A DNA stretch of 64,000 nucleotides, taken from NCBI GenBank assembly GCA_030695565.1, contig JAUYRZ010000090.1:1-64000 (forward strand), written 5' to 3'. Shown here in pieces: positions 1-9,786 of the stretch; positions within the stretch are counted from its first letter, which is position 1, and each line of letters starts with the position of its first letter. Under the pieces are notes generated by a model, which worked only from the letters and a program-made list of their open reading frames with translations, did not search any database and had not been told where the DNA came from. The translations under genes and the position numbers were made by a program. The stretch comes from Archangium sp. (GTDB lineage Bacteria; Myxococcota; Myxococcia; Myxococcales; Myxococcaceae).

Positions 1-3000
1 CCCAGGTGGCCATCACGCGCTGCATGGCCGCAAGCCTCGCCTGCAGCTCTTCGCGCCGGGTGCTGATCATCACCATCACCACCACCACGCCCAGGCCGAG
101 CAGCGAGAGGAACACCGCGCCCAGCCGCGGCTCCGCGAGACCGCTGCGCACCAGGGTGGCCAGCACCGTGGTCACCAACACGCCGGTGCCCATCACCACG
201 TAGCTGCGAATGCGCCAGCGCGTGCCGAGCGCGATGCCGCCCAGGCAGACCAGCACGCACACCACCAGCGCGGGCACCGAGGTCACCGTCAGCGGCGTCC
301 ACGCGACGGCCACGTACATCAGGCCCATGCCCCAGGCGCGCAGCTTCACCACCGCACCCGCGCTCAGCTCGTCGTCGAAGACGCGCGCCAGCACCAACAA
401 GGTGAGCCCGAGCGGAATCAGCAGCAGCTGCAGCTCGGCAAAGCCGCTGCCGAACGCGGCGAGCACGATGGCGGCGTTGAGGGAGAGCGCCGAGACGATC
501 GCCCCACCGCGGCGGGCGCCTGCCCGGGCGATCCACGCGGCGAGCACCGAGACGCCCACCAGCCAGGCAGCGCCGAGGCTCCAAGTCTGCCACGGCACCA
601 ACACGGCGCCGAGCAGCGGCCACCCCATCGCGCCCTGGCGCAACGCCTTGCCCGCTTCTTCCCTGCCCTCCCTCGCGAAGAACTGAGCGAGCCCTGCGAA
701 CACCGCCGAGGCGCCCAGCAGCACCCATGCTTCGGTGAGCCCGGGCATCGCCCCCATGCCGAGCACGCGGGCCGCCAGCGCGCCGGCCACCACGGCGCAC
801 TGACCCAACCACGCGCTGGGCGCCTCGTCTTCTTCCACCGTTCTGCGCCACGCGACGAACGCGAGCACGCCCGCCACCAGCACGGAGAGCACCGCTTCCC
901 GCGGCTGGGCCGAAGCGAGCAAGGTGATGCCCAGCGTCAGCTCACCCAGCGCGACCCAGGCGAACGCGTGCACCGAGTTCTTCCCACCGCGCAGCTGCCG
1001 GAGCACCGCCAACGCCGCGCTCGCCGCCGCCCACCACGGGAAGATGAGCACCTTCGGCGCGCCGGTCGAGAGCACCACGCCCACGAAGGCCATCACCACG
1101 TGAAGCGCCACACCGGTCGCGGCCCACGCCCACCCCTGAGCGTTCTGCTTTTCGCGCAACAGCAGCCAGGTGGTTCCCGCGCCCACGCACCAGGCGAGCG
1201 GGATGAGCGGTGACTCGAGGTGCACGCCCGCCAGCCCGATGCCGAGCAGCGCGAGCAGCCACGACGCGTGGCGCCAGACGTTCGCGACGGCCAGCTGCGT
1301 GGCCCCGGTGCCCGCCCAGGCCAGGGCGAGTGAAGCGGCGCCGACGAGCGGCACCGACACGGCCGAAGGCAGCAAGACCGCCACAGCGAGCGAGGAGAAC
1401 AGCAGACCTGCCACGGCTTCCGCACGGCGTGCCGTCACCAGCAACAGCGGCGCGAGCCAGAGGGCGTGGGGAGCGCGGTGTGCGAGCAGCAGGGTGGCCA
1501 GACCCAACGCGCCCACGAAGAAGGGCCCGGCGAGTGCGGTCTCCGATTCGCGGCCCAGCCAACGCCAGAGCGCGCCGACCTGCGTCGACACCCGGGTGGA
1601 GCGCAGGGCCAGGGCAGCGACCGCGGCGACGAGCGCGACGGCGAAGATCTGCGGCGCGAACATCGGCGCCGAGCTCTGCACCATCGCGTGCACGTCGAGC
1701 CCCGCCGCCAGGATCGCGACCGGGATCAACCCGGGCACGCCCAGCAGCACGGCGCCTACGCCCACCGTCACGGGCAACATCCATTGAGGAGCGAGCAACG
1801 CCACCGCGCCACCGAGCGCGGCGGAGGCACCCGCCGCGAAGGCGCGCCGACTGGTGCCCTGGCTCAGGCGCGCACCCGTGAGGAACCCCAGCAGCGTGAG
1901 GCCGAGCACCAAAACGAGCGGAGAACCTGGCATCGGGGTGATGACGGTGAGGCTGGCCGCGCCCGCGATGGCCAGCAACAACGCGAGCGGCTCGACGTAT
2001 TTCAACGAGCTCACGCCCAGCAGGCGCGCGAGGTGCGCGGGGGCGTGGTGCGCTGCCGCTCCGAGCGCCACCAACAGGCCCACCGCGGGCGCACGCATCG
2101 GCTCGAAGGGCACGGCGATCGCCACGGCGACGGCCAGCCGCGCCGCGGGCTGCACGCCGCCCATCAGGAGCAGCACGGCGAACCACGCCACGGCGTGCGC
2201 GGGCTCGAAGGCCACCGAGAGGCAGGCGACGGATGCAGCGACGAGGAAGAGCGCGAGCTGCTCGAGCACCAGCCGCTCGGGAGCGGCCTCGAGCGTGGGC
2301 AACCCGAGCACCCGGCGAACCGACGCGAGCGGGAGCAGCCGGCCCGCCAGCAGCGCGATCACCAGCGCGAGCCACCACGGGCCCGCCACCGCAGCGAACG
2401 CCACGCCCAACGCGAGCGGCTCGGCACGCCGGGTCGCGCGCGCCCACACCACCGGGAGCAACGCCGCTGCGAGGGAGAGGGGAACGCTCGCGCCGTGGAG
2501 CAACGCGGCCATCAACGCGGCCGCCGAGGTCAGGCTGGCGCCCAGCGTGAGGGTGGATTGATTGAGGAGGTTGCGCCACGCCCAGTCGTTTTCCTCGAGG
2601 AGGGCGAGGAACGCGGTGACCGCGGCGATGGCCAGCAACGCGTACGGCGTGCTGCTCCACGCGAGGCTCAACACCAGGGCGGCCGCGGGCACGGTGAGCC
2701 AGGCGAGCAGCGCAGGCGTGGCGACCAACAGCACGGCGGCGATGGCGAGCAACGAATGATCCGACAGCTGAGCGGAGGCCAACGCGGCCACCACGCCGAG
2801 CGACGCCGACAACGAGCCCTGCCACGTGCGGCCCTTTCGCACCGCGTGCAGCGAAGCGATCGCCGTGAGCACGCCGGCACACAGCAGGCTCATGGTGTGG
2901 CTCCACGCCGGCCACAGACCCAGGCCCGGCGCGATGGCCACCACCAGCGCGACCAGCGCGGGCGCATCGAACGCACCGCGCACCTGCCTGGCCACGAACA

Positions 3001-5311
3001 CCGACAGCAGGCCCAGCACCCCGGCCGAGCTGAGCCAGATCCACCCCGCCGGGAGCACCAGGCTGAGCGAAGGAACCAGCAGGGCGCTCAGGGTGCCCCC
3101 GGCGAGCGCAGCCACCCACCACCAGCGGCGCAGCGGGAGCGCGGCCAACAGACCGGCGACAGCGAGGGTGATGACGGCCTTCAGGTCGAGCGGCGAGGCG
3201 TCAGCGAGTGTCCACGCCGGGGCGAAGACCACCATCGTCGCCAACGCGGGAATGGTGGTGCGCCAACGACGGCCTCGCGCGAAGAGCAGCCCCGCGCCCA
3301 CCAACGCCGCCAGCGCCATCGCCGCGGGCGAGTGAAGGGCGGTGAGCGGAACGAGCGCGGAGAACCAGGCGAACATCTGCACCTGCCGGTGAATCGCCCG
3401 GGCCGCGAGCACGCAGGCCACCGAGGCGAGCACCAGGGTGAACAGCGCGACCGGGCCGATCAACGGGCCGGCGAGGATGAAGGCCACTCCGCCCGACGCG
3501 AGGGCCGCACCGGAGAGCCAGCGGCGCAGCACGCGCGTCTCCCGGAGGACAGGCAGGCCATGCGCGCCCAGCGCGAGCGCCATCGCGATCACCGCCGCGG
3601 GCCACCCCGGCGCGAACGTGAGGCCGGCCGCGAAGGCCAGGAAGAGCGCGAGCACGCTGCCCGCGGCCATGGCGTCGGCGCGGCGTGAGATGAAGCCGAC
3701 GGCGAGCAGAGGCAAGAGCAGCAGCGGCAACGCCACCAACGCGGGGCGGGCATCGGAGGTCACGCTGATCATCGCCAGCGCACCCGCGGCGGATCCGGCC
3801 ACGGCCGAACAGCGCAACCAGATGTGCGCCGAGAGGCTGCGCTCCGACTTCGGAGCACGATGCCACTTCCAACCTGCGATGAGCGTGCCCACCGCCACGA
3901 AGAGCGCCTGGTAGACCGACGCGTACGAAGCCGGCATCGGCGCAGCGGCGTAGCCGAGCAGCAGCTTGAGCTGATCCCACCAGGTCCACACGAGGGCGGG
4001 GACGAGTTGATCGACGCGCTGCCACGCGAGGTACGCGAAGGCGTAGGTGCCGGCCAGCCACCAGGCGTTGCGCGGGGAGCGCGCCCGCTCTTTGGAAAGG
4101 CGAACGGTGGTCCACACGCCCAGCACGGCGATCAGCACGCACGCCGGCGCGATGGCGATGAAGGACCCCGCGAAGGCGACGAAGAAGATCGACATCGCGA
4201 CGGTGGTGAGCGGGCCGCTGTTCTTCTCGTCACGCAGCCACAGAGCGGCAGAGGCGAGGCCGGCGCTGGCGACCCACACCGCGGCGAGCGCACTCTCGGA
4301 GTGCGGCACGGAGATCAACTGACGCGCGGCCAACACGGCCACCGGCAGCAGGAAAGACAACAGCGTGACGGCGGTGCGTGCCGGGGTGGAGCGCGGACCA
4401 CGGCGGAAGGCGAAGCCAGCCAACACCGTGGGCACGAGGATCAACCAGCCGCCGGCAGCAGGCAGCGCCGGGGTCAGCCCCAGGCCGAAGGTGGCCAGCG
4501 CAACGGACGCAGCGAGCAGCGGCGCATCGGGCTCTTCGAGATCTCGTGCGGCGCTCCAGGCGAGCCGGCCTGCCAACGCAGCACCACCGGCCAACGCGAG
4601 CCAACTGAGCGGTGAGTGGATGTCGAGCGCGAGCACCGCCAGAGGTGCGACGAGTGCGCCGATGCGACGCAGGACCATCGACGCCGGACGGGTGGTCTCC
4701 TTGCGCGAGAGCGCGGCGGCCCAGAGCGCGAAGCCGATGGCCCAGACCTCCACCATGCCGAAGACGGTCAGCGCGCGCACGCCGGTGCTCATGCCGTCCC
4801 AGGCGTCGGCTACGAGGTAGAGCGCGCCGGAGAGAATGAGGAAGGCGCCGACGAACCAGCCGAGGCTCTCGTGGAGGAGCGGCTTCCAGGTGAGCTGCCA
4901 GCGGGAGGGCTCAGGCGGCGGTTGGGGCGGCGGTGGTTCAGGCCTCACCAGCGGGATCAGCGGTGACGGCGGTTCAACTGCGACTTCGCGAGCATCCCGA
5001 TCCTCCTTCAGAGTGAGGGGGTGATGAGTCATTTCGACGGGGCTGGGTGTTTCTTGAGCCGGGGGTACGGGCTGATCCGGCGACAGGGATCTGGCCAGCG
5101 TGAGCTCCTGGCGCCGGTAGTACTCCGCGATGGACCTTCGGGCGGAAACGGGAGCGAGGCTCTCGTCCCACACCGACACCTCGTCGAGCAGCCATCGCAC
5201 CCGATCCAGATCCGCCTCGATCAAGGGTGTTGCGCGTTCGATCAGCGCAGAACCGCACAGCACACAAAATTGACCGAAGGGTCTCTCGCGACGGCAGGGC
5301 TCGCAGAACAT
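1..5311 (-). CDS. Giant polytopic membrane protein with N-terminal zinc ribbon (partial, C-terminus off the left edge)
   Basis: Reading leftwards from the ATG at 5309-5311, the frame is open to base 1, giving about 1770 codons without a stop. The N-terminus has a zinc-ribbon pattern C3-x2-C6-x9-C16-x2-C19. A hydrophilic Pro/Glu-rich stretch follows to about residue 145, then an almost continuous series of Ala/Leu/Val-rich membrane helices (first near residues 147-170) interrupted by short Arg-rich loops. I do not recognise a catalytic motif or named family. The opposite-strand and out-of-frame ORFs here are Arg-rich, as expected of shadows. A role in the envelope is inferred only from the membrane content. 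Confidence is high that this frame is coding and low for function. Confidence 0.8.
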   Translation of the reverse strand, partial: MFCEPCRRERPFGQFCVLCGSALIERATPLIEADLDRVRWLLDEVSVWDESLAPVSARRSIAEYYRRQELTLARSLSPDQPVPPAQETPSPVEMTHHPLTLKEDRDAREVAVEPPSPLIPLVRPEPPPPQPPPEPSRWQLTWKPLLHESLGWFVGAFLILSGALYLVADAWDGMSTGVRALTVFGMVEVWAIGFALWAAALSRKETTRPASMVLRRIGALVAPLAVLALDIHSPLSWLALAGGAALAGRLAWSAARDLEEPDAPLLAASVALATFGLGLTPALPAAGGWLILVPTVLAGFAFRRGPRSTPARTAVTLLSFLLPVAVLAARQLISVPHSESALAAVWVASAGLASAALWLRDEKNSGPLTTVAMSIFFVAFAGSFIAIAPACVLIAVLGVWTTVRLSKERARSPRNAWWLAGTYAFAYLAWQRVDQLVPALVWTWWDQLKLLLGYAAAPMPASYASVYQALFVAVGTLIAGWKWHRAPKSERSLSAHIWLRCSAVAGSAAGALAMISVTSDARPALVALPLLLLPLLAVGFISRRADAMAAGSVLALFLAFAAGLTFAPGWPAAVIAMALALGAHGLPVLRETRVLRRWLSGAALASGGVAFILAGPLIGPVALFTLVLASVACVLAARAIHRQVQMFAWFSALVPLTALHSPAAMALAALVGAGLLFARGRRWRTTIPALATMVVFAPAWTLADASPLDLKAVITLAVAGLLAALPLRRWWWVAALAGGTLSALLVPSLSLVLPAGWIWLSSAGVLGLLSVFVARQVRGAFDAPALVALVVAIAPGLGLWPAWSHTMSLLCAGVLTAIASLHAVRKGRTWQGSLSASLGVVAALASAQLSDHSLLAIAAVLLVATPALLAWLTVPAAALVLSLAWSSTPYALLAIAAVTAFLALLEENDWAWRNLLNQSTLTLGASLTSAAALMAALLHGASVPLSLAAALLPVVWARATRRAEPLALGVAFAAVAGPWWLALVIALLAGRLLPLASVRRVLGLPTLEAAPERLVLEQLALFLVAASVACLSVAFEPAHAVAWFAVLLLMGGVQPAARLAVAVAIAVPFEPMRAPAVGLLVALGAAAHHAPAHLARLLGVSSLKYVEPLALLLAIAGAASLTVITPMPGSPLVLVLGLTLLGFLTGARLSQGTSRRAFAAGASAALGGAVALLAPQWMLPVTVGVGAVLLGVPGLIPVAILAAGLDVHAMVQSSAPMFAPQIFAVALVAAVAALALRSTRVSTQVGALWRWLGRESETALAGPFFVGALGLATLLLAHRAPHALWLAPLLLVTARRAEAVAGLLFSSLAVAVLLPSAVSVPLVGAASLALAWAGTGATQLAVANVWRHASWLLALLGIGLAGVHLESPLIPLAWCVGAGTTWLLLREKQNAQGWAWAATGVALHVVMAFVGVVLSTGAPKVLIFPWWAAASAALAVLRQLRGGKNSVHAFAWVALGELTLGITLLASAQPREAVLSVLVAGVLAFVAWRRTVEEDEAPSAWLGQCAVVAGALAARVLGMGAMPGLTEAWVLLGASAVFAGLAQFFAREGREEAGKALRQGAMGWPLLGAVLVPWQTWSLGAAWLVGVSVLAAWIARAGARRGGAIVSALSLNAAIVLAAFGSGFAELQLLLIPLGLTLLVLARVFDDELSAGAVVKLRAWGMGLMYVAVAWTPLTVTSVPALVVCVLVCLGGIALGTRWRIRSYVVMGTGVLVTTVLATLVRSGLAEPRLGAVFLSLLGLGVVVVMVMISTRREELQARLAAMQRVMATW

Positions 5312-5416
5312 GGCCGATCCGTCACTTCACCTGCCGTTCCGCCTGTAACTGCCCGAATGAACGATGCCCCGAGACAAGATGCGCGAAGACCTGCTCAGCT
5401 GCTGCCCAACTGGCGA

Positions 5417-5438
5417 AGCGAGTGGTTCACCACTTGCT
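5417..5438 (+). promoter_or_regulatory. Hairpin just upstream of the response regulator start
   Basis: AGCGAGTGG (5417-5425), a TTCA loop and CCACTTGCT (5430-5438) form a 9-bp stem with one G-T wobble. It ends four bases before the ATG at 5443. No clear Shine-Dalgarno sequence is visible between stem and start, so the hairpin could influence initiation or be a protein-binding dyad. Only the structure is seen; the role is inference. Confidence 0.4.
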
Positions 5439-5442
5439 AAGC

Positions 5443-6084
5443 ATGACGACCATGGCTCTGCCCGCAACCAAAATGGCGCCTCGCATGAGGGTGCTCCTGG
5501 CAGAGGATGAGACCGTCACGCGACGGTTGCTCGAGGCGCAGATGACGCGCTTCGGCTTCGAGGTCATCTCGGTGGCCGACGGCCTGGTCGCGTGGAACCT
5601 GCTGCAGTCGCCCGACGCGCCTTCGTTGGTGGTGCTCGATTGGAACATGCCCGGCCTCGACGGCCCTGATGTCTGCCGCCGCATGCGCGAGAGCACGCGC
5701 AGTGGGTACACGTACATGCTGCTGGTCACCGCCCGCAACGCGAAGAGCGACGTGGTGCAGGGCTTGTCGGCAGGCGCTGACGACTTCATCTCCAAGCCGG
5801 TCGATCCCGACGAGCTGCACGCGCGGCTGCGCACCGGTGAGCGCATCGTTCGGCTGGAGCAAACGTTGGGAAGTCAGGTCAAGGAGCTCCAGGCGGCGGC
5901 CGAGCACGTGCGCGAACTGCAGGGAATGATTCCCATCTGCATGCACTGCAAGCGCATCCGCAACCAGTCGCAGATCTGGGAAAAAGTGGAGACGTACATC
6001 GAGCAGCGCTCGGACGCGAAGTTCAGCCATGCCCTCTGCGCGGAGTGCCTGGACACCCACTATCCGGACACCGAAAAGCCGTAG
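5443..6084 (+). CDS. Response regulator: REC domain plus C-terminal double-CxxC domain
   Basis: A 213-aa protein. Residues 15-130 form a CheY-like receiver with the acidic pair E21/D22, phospho-acceptor D66, T96 and K118. A short coiled-coil-like linker (about 133-160) leads to a C-terminal module with C166-x2-C169 and C199-x2-C202 and an aromatic/acidic middle; similar tails occur at the ends of many sensor proteins and response regulators and may bind metal. There is no DNA-binding domain, so output is probably through protein contacts. I chose the ATG at 5443 because the receiver begins shortly after it; longer in-frame upstream sequence is not receiver-like. No histidine kinase is adjacent, so the partner is unknown. 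Confidence 0.88.
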   Translation: MTTMALPATKMAPRMRVLLAEDETVTRRLLEAQMTRFGFEVISVADGLVAWNLLQSPDAPSLVVLDWNMPGLDGPDVCRRMRESTRSGYTYMLLVTARNAKSDVVQGLSAGADDFISKPVDPDELHARLRTGERIVRLEQTLGSQVKELQAAAEHVRELQGMIPICMHCKRIRNQSQIWEKVETYIEQRSDAKFSHALCAECLDTHYPDTEKP

Positions 6085-6129
6085 GCAGATGACGAACCGG
6101 TGACAGGGGCCTGAGAGGGTGGCGTCGAC

Positions 6130-6930
6130 ATGTTCGGCACCCTCGGATCACTTCTTCGGTTTCTGGTCGGCTTCACCTGGCTGGCGCTGTGCTCCACGGT
6201 CATCGTCGTCCTGCTGGTGCTGTTGCTCCCCTCGCGCGTCGCCCGCGTGAAGCTGTGCAACTTCTACGGCAAGGTCATCGGCCGCTCGATCACCTGGTTC
6301 GCTGGCGTGACGCCGAGCGTGGCCAACCGGGAGCGCCTCGATGCGTCGATGCCCGCCATCTACGTGTCGAACCACACCTCGACGCTCGATCTCTTCATCG
6401 GCATCTGGCTGTGCCCGTACGGCGGCTGCGGCGTGCTCAAAAAAGAGGTCGTGCGCGTGCCGTTCTTCGGCCAGCTCGCGCTGCTCTCGGGTCACCTGCT
6501 GATCGACCGCGGCAACAAGGATCGCGCCGTGGAGAAGCTGCGAGACACCGCGAACTTCGTGAAGAAGAACCGCCTGGGCATCTGGATCATGCCGGAGGGC
6601 ACGCGCAGCAGGGACGGTCACCTGCTCGCCTTCAAGAAGGGCTTCGTGCACATGGCCATCGCGACCGGCTTCCCCGTGGTGCCCGTGGTCGTTCATGGCG
6701 CGCACAAGAATTGGGAGAAGGGCACGTTTGCCTTCAAGCCCATGACGCTGGAGATCGAGATTCTCCCGGCCATCGACACGACTGGTTGGAAGGAAGAGAC
6801 CGCCGGCGAGCACGCGGACTTCGTGCATGCGGTGTTCGCGAAGACGCTGCGTGAGGATCAAAAGCCTCACGCCGTGGTGCCGCAGCCCGTGCTGACGGCG
6901 GCTTCGGCTTCGGCTTCGCAGGCAGCCTGA
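6130..6930 (+). CDS. plsC: 1-acyl-sn-glycerol-3-phosphate acyltransferase (PlsC family)
   Basis: A 266-aa membrane-associated acyltransferase that would convert lysophosphatidic acid to phosphatidic acid in phospholipid synthesis. A hydrophobic N-terminal helix (about 10-33) is followed by the catalytic H-x4-D motif NHTSTLD (H82, D87) and the substrate-binding motif PEGTRS (155-160), with the usual spacing for the family. The C-terminus is a short Ala/Ser-rich tail. It lies 45 bp downstream of the response regulator on the same strand. Alternative roles within the LPLAT superfamily, such as acylation of another lipid, cannot be excluded. Confidence 0.9.
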   Translation: MFGTLGSLLRFLVGFTWLALCSTVIVVLLVLLLPSRVARVKLCNFYGKVIGRSITWFAGVTPSVANRERLDASMPAIYVSNHTSTLDLFIGIWLCPYGGCGVLKKEVVRVPFFGQLALLSGHLLIDRGNKDRAVEKLRDTANFVKKNRLGIWIMPEGTRSRDGHLLAFKKGFVHMAIATGFPVVPVVVHGAHKNWEKGTFAFKPMTLEIEILPAIDTTGWKEETAGEHADFVHAVFAKTLREDQKPHAVVPQPVLTAASASASQAA

Positions 6931-6956
6931 GAAGACCTCTCCTTGCGCAGCGCAGT

Positions 6957-7784
6957 TCACTCGGCGCGGAGGTAGAAGGTCACCGGCTCGTTGCCGAGGT
7001 TGATCACGTCTCCGCTCTCGAGCTCACGCGTGGTGACGCGCTCTTCGCCGAACCAGGTGCCGTTCGAGGAGTTCAGATCTTCGATGTAGAAGAGAATGCC
7101 CTTGCGGGTGAGCGCCACGTGCTCCCGCGAGACGCGCGGTGAGTCGATCACCAGATCGCAGTGCGGCCCACGGCCGATGATGAAGCGCTCGGCGGTCACC
7201 CGAATCGGCTCTTCACCTTCACGCTCCAGATACAGCGCGATCGGCACGGAGCGCAGCACGATGGTGCTCTCGTTCTCTTCCTCTTCCACCGGAGCAGGCG
7301 CGGCAGCGACAGCGGGTGCTGCCTCCTCTTCTTCTTCTTGCTGTTCTACCTCTTCGGGCGGCGGCTCTTCTTCTGCGCTGTCTTCTTCCTCCGAAGCCGC
7401 TTCTTCCTCGTCCTCTTCTTCCTGCGGGCCGGGCGCCCATGCCGCCCAGGGTCTGGTCAGCTTCTCCAGGTCGGCGTCGATCTCCGCCATGCGCGCGAGC
7501 GTAGGAGCCAGGTCGACGGCCGCCGCAGGTGCAGCCGGTGGCACCACGAGTTCAGCAACAGCAGGCGGCTCTGGTGCGAGCACCGGCACGGGGGTCGGCA
7601 TCGCGCGCACCACGGGAGCAGGCGCTTCGGCCATGACCGGAACAGCCTTGGTGACGTAGCCATTGCTGCGCAGCCACGCGAAGACAGCCTGGTTCACCAG
7701 CGCCTGGGGTTCGAGCGCGAGGTCCTTCGACATGGCGTCGAGCGCGCGCTGCAGGTGAGGCGCGAGGGAAATGGAGGTGCTCAT
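6957..7784 (-). CDS. FHA-domain protein with acidic linker
   Basis: A 275-aa protein. The first ~50 residues form a small helical segment; a Pro/Ala linker and a Glu-rich low-complexity stretch (roughly 100-170) follow. The C-terminal ~85 residues form a forkhead-associated domain with the expected GR...SRxH...N-x-NGT core (IIGRG, RVSREH, SSNGT). FHA domains bind phosphothreonine peptides, so this is probably a cytoplasmic adaptor in Ser/Thr kinase signalling. It starts 10 bp after the stop of 7794-9731, with a GAGG ribosome binding site before the ATG, so the two are probably cotranscribed. Binding partners are unknown. Confidence 0.85.
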   Translation of the reverse strand: MSTSISLAPHLQRALDAMSKDLALEPQALVNQAVFAWLRSNGYVTKAVPVMAEAPAPVVRAMPTPVPVLAPEPPAVAELVVPPAAPAAAVDLAPTLARMAEIDADLEKLTRPWAAWAPGPQEEEDEEEAASEEEDSAEEEPPPEEVEQQEEEEEAAPAVAAAPAPVEEEENESTIVLRSVPIALYLEREGEEPIRVTAERFIIGRGPHCDLVIDSPRVSREHVALTRKGILFYIEDLNSSNGTWFGEERVTTRELESGDVINLGNEPVTFYLRAE

Positions 7785-7793
7785 GAGGTGTCC

Positions 7794-9731
7794 TCAGCTC
7801 CCGCGCAGGTTGTCCTGCCAGGGCGTCTTCAACTTCGAATCCACCAGCCAATAGAAGAGGGCCTGCATCTCGGCGTACTGCTGCTCGGCGATGCCGGCGA
7901 CCGGGGGCGCGATCTCCGCCATGTCCGTGCCTTCCCACTCGAACGACGCCACGCCGTGTTGCTGCGCGTTGCGGCCGTTGAACGAGCGTTGATCTCGCGA
8001 ACGCCAGAGCCGTTGCTGCGCCATGCCCGCTGCTTTCCCGAAATCCGCCGGGGGGGCGAGGCCCTTTGGTGTCTCCACTTCGTTCGAGCCCGCGGCCCAG
8101 CACAACCAGCTCAGCGCGCTCCAGTCGGCCCGGGCGAGGCGCAACAAGGAAGGCAGATCGGCGCCCGCCACCTCAGGCACCTCGTCGAAGTCGACGGTCT
8201 GGGTCTCGCCTTCATCGTCGAGCCATTCGTGCTGGCCGCGCTCCAGCTCCACCGGGCCGTCGGGCAGCAGCCGGCTCAGATCAGGCGGCACCGCGGGGTT
8301 GGCGGGCGTCACCTTTTCCAGCACCGCCGTGCGCACCAGCTGAAGCCGGGTGGCGTACTTGAGCACCAGCGCCTGCAGCTCCTCGAGGGAGCGTTCGGGC
8401 TTCTCGGGCACGTCTTCGAAGCTGGTCTCCGGCGTCTCGAGCGCAGGCCCGAACGCGTACGAAGGGAAGACACCCTTCAAGTACACCAGCAGGAACTCCG
8501 CGCGATCCGGTGACTCGGCGGCGAGCTCGTTGGCGTCGCGTTCGGCCTGCGCGTGCAGCCCCAGGCTCATCAAGATGAGCGCACGCGTGAAGAGGAACTC
8601 GCTGCGATCGGGCGCCAGCAGCATCGCCGCGTTGGTGAAGTCGAGCGCGGCCCGGCTCTGAAAGACCTGGTCGAGCGCGATGGCGAGCTTGTTGAGCAAC
8701 AGCGCGGGGTGCGCACCTTCCACCAGCTCGTAGCCGAGCCAGTTGGTGGGGCGATCCGCTTCCTGGGCGAGGGTGAGCGCGAGCTCTTCTTGCAGCGGCC
8801 GCGAGACGCGCGCCAGCAGGGTGTTGAAGCCCGAGGTGTCTCGTTGGAGCCCCGCCACGCGCGCCCAGGTGATCAACGCTTCGATCACCTTGCCTTCGAT
8901 CTCCAGCTGCTGCGCCATGGCGGCGTAGTCCACGCTGACGTCGTTCGAGAACGCAGCCAGCGGCCCGCCTTCGAGTGAGCGCGTGTCGCCGTAATCGCAC
9001 TGCCCCACCGGAGCGCCCTTCGCATCGCAGAGCGTCCACGCACCGGTGCGGCGGCCTTCGCGGAATTCGCCGCGCTCGTACGCGATACGGGCATCGATGA
9101 AGGGGCTCGCCCCCGTCACGAAGAGCGTCGCCGCGCCGTGGCGTTCGTCGTCCACGTAGACCGCCTCTTCCTGGAGCTGGCCTTCACGCGACCAGATGCG
9201 CCACGGGCCGGTCTTGTGCTGCGTCTCTCCGTCGGCCGCGCCGAGGTGCCATTCGTCCTGGGGCTCCACGTATTCCGCGCCGGAGTCGACGCCTTCCGGC
9301 TTGAGCGGGTACCGGTTGCCGTTGGTGGGCAGCACCCGTTCACCATCCCGATTGAAGTGGCGGATGCCGACCACCCGCCCCTGCACGTAGTCCATCTCGC
9401 TCATCCACACCGACTCGTGCACGCCGTTGGGCCGGGTGACCTCGGTGGTCTCGCCGTCGGTGGCGAACCAGCGCCGCGTGCCGTGGAGCGCGCCCTCTTC
9501 GAACGCGCCCTCCTGGCTCACTTCACCGTTCTCGTGGAACCGCTTGAACGGGCCGTGGGCCACGTCCATCACCAGGTGGCACTCGTTGCACCTGGTGCCG
9601 TCGGGCCGCCAGTAGGTGAAGTCACCGTGTTTCTTACCGTCAACGAGAGGCCCGAAGACCCACTCGTTGTCGTTTGCGTCCCACCACGCCTTGCCGGGAA
9701 TGCCTGCCGGTCGCTTCGGTGCCTTGCTCAC
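7794..9731 (-). CDS. MORN/YwqK-like repeat protein with TPR-like C-terminal half
   Basis: A 645-aa protein starting at GTG 9731. Residues ~20-250 contain recurring G-x-x-x-G-x-x-x-x-W/F-x-x-D-G units, such as GPLVDGKKHGDFTYW, typical of MORN-like or YwqK antitoxin-type repeats. The remainder is helical with TPR-like features (residues ~260-420: dataset of Ala/Leu helices with a tetratricopeptide-like rhythm) and an acidic region before the end. No signal peptide is seen, so it is likely cytoplasmic. Tight linkage to the downstream FHA gene suggests a shared signalling or scaffolding role. I know no specific function for this architecture. Confidence 0.75.
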   Translation of the reverse strand: MSKAPKRPAGIPGKAWWDANDNEWVFGPLVDGKKHGDFTYWRPDGTRCNECHLVMDVAHGPFKRFHENGEVSQEGAFEEGALHGTRRWFATDGETTEVTRPNGVHESVWMSEMDYVQGRVVGIRHFNRDGERVLPTNGNRYPLKPEGVDSGAEYVEPQDEWHLGAADGETQHKTGPWRIWSREGQLQEEAVYVDDERHGAATLFVTGASPFIDARIAYERGEFREGRRTGAWTLCDAKGAPVGQCDYGDTRSLEGGPLAAFSNDVSVDYAAMAQQLEIEGKVIEALITWARVAGLQRDTSGFNTLLARVSRPLQEELALTLAQEADRPTNWLGYELVEGAHPALLLNKLAIALDQVFQSRAALDFTNAAMLLAPDRSEFLFTRALILMSLGLHAQAERDANELAAESPDRAEFLLVYLKGVFPSYAFGPALETPETSFEDVPEKPERSLEELQALVLKYATRLQLVRTAVLEKVTPANPAVPPDLSRLLPDGPVELERGQHEWLDDEGETQTVDFDEVPEVAGADLPSLLRLARADWSALSWLCWAAGSNEVETPKGLAPPADFGKAAGMAQQRLWRSRDQRSFNGRNAQQHGVASFEWEGTDMAEIAPPVAGIAEQQYAEMQALFYWLVDSKLKTPWQDNLRGS

Positions 9732-9786
9732 GGGACCGGGTTTCTACACCGTTCATTTGCAACGATCTGATCAATGCTGCGAGCCG

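Noticed and set aside
942-3122. Long minus-strand 726-aa frame and the plus-strand 740-aa frame at 1466-3688
   Set aside because: Both are strongly Arg-rich shadows of the giant membrane protein frame, which is the only one with plausible hydrophobic segments and no stop.
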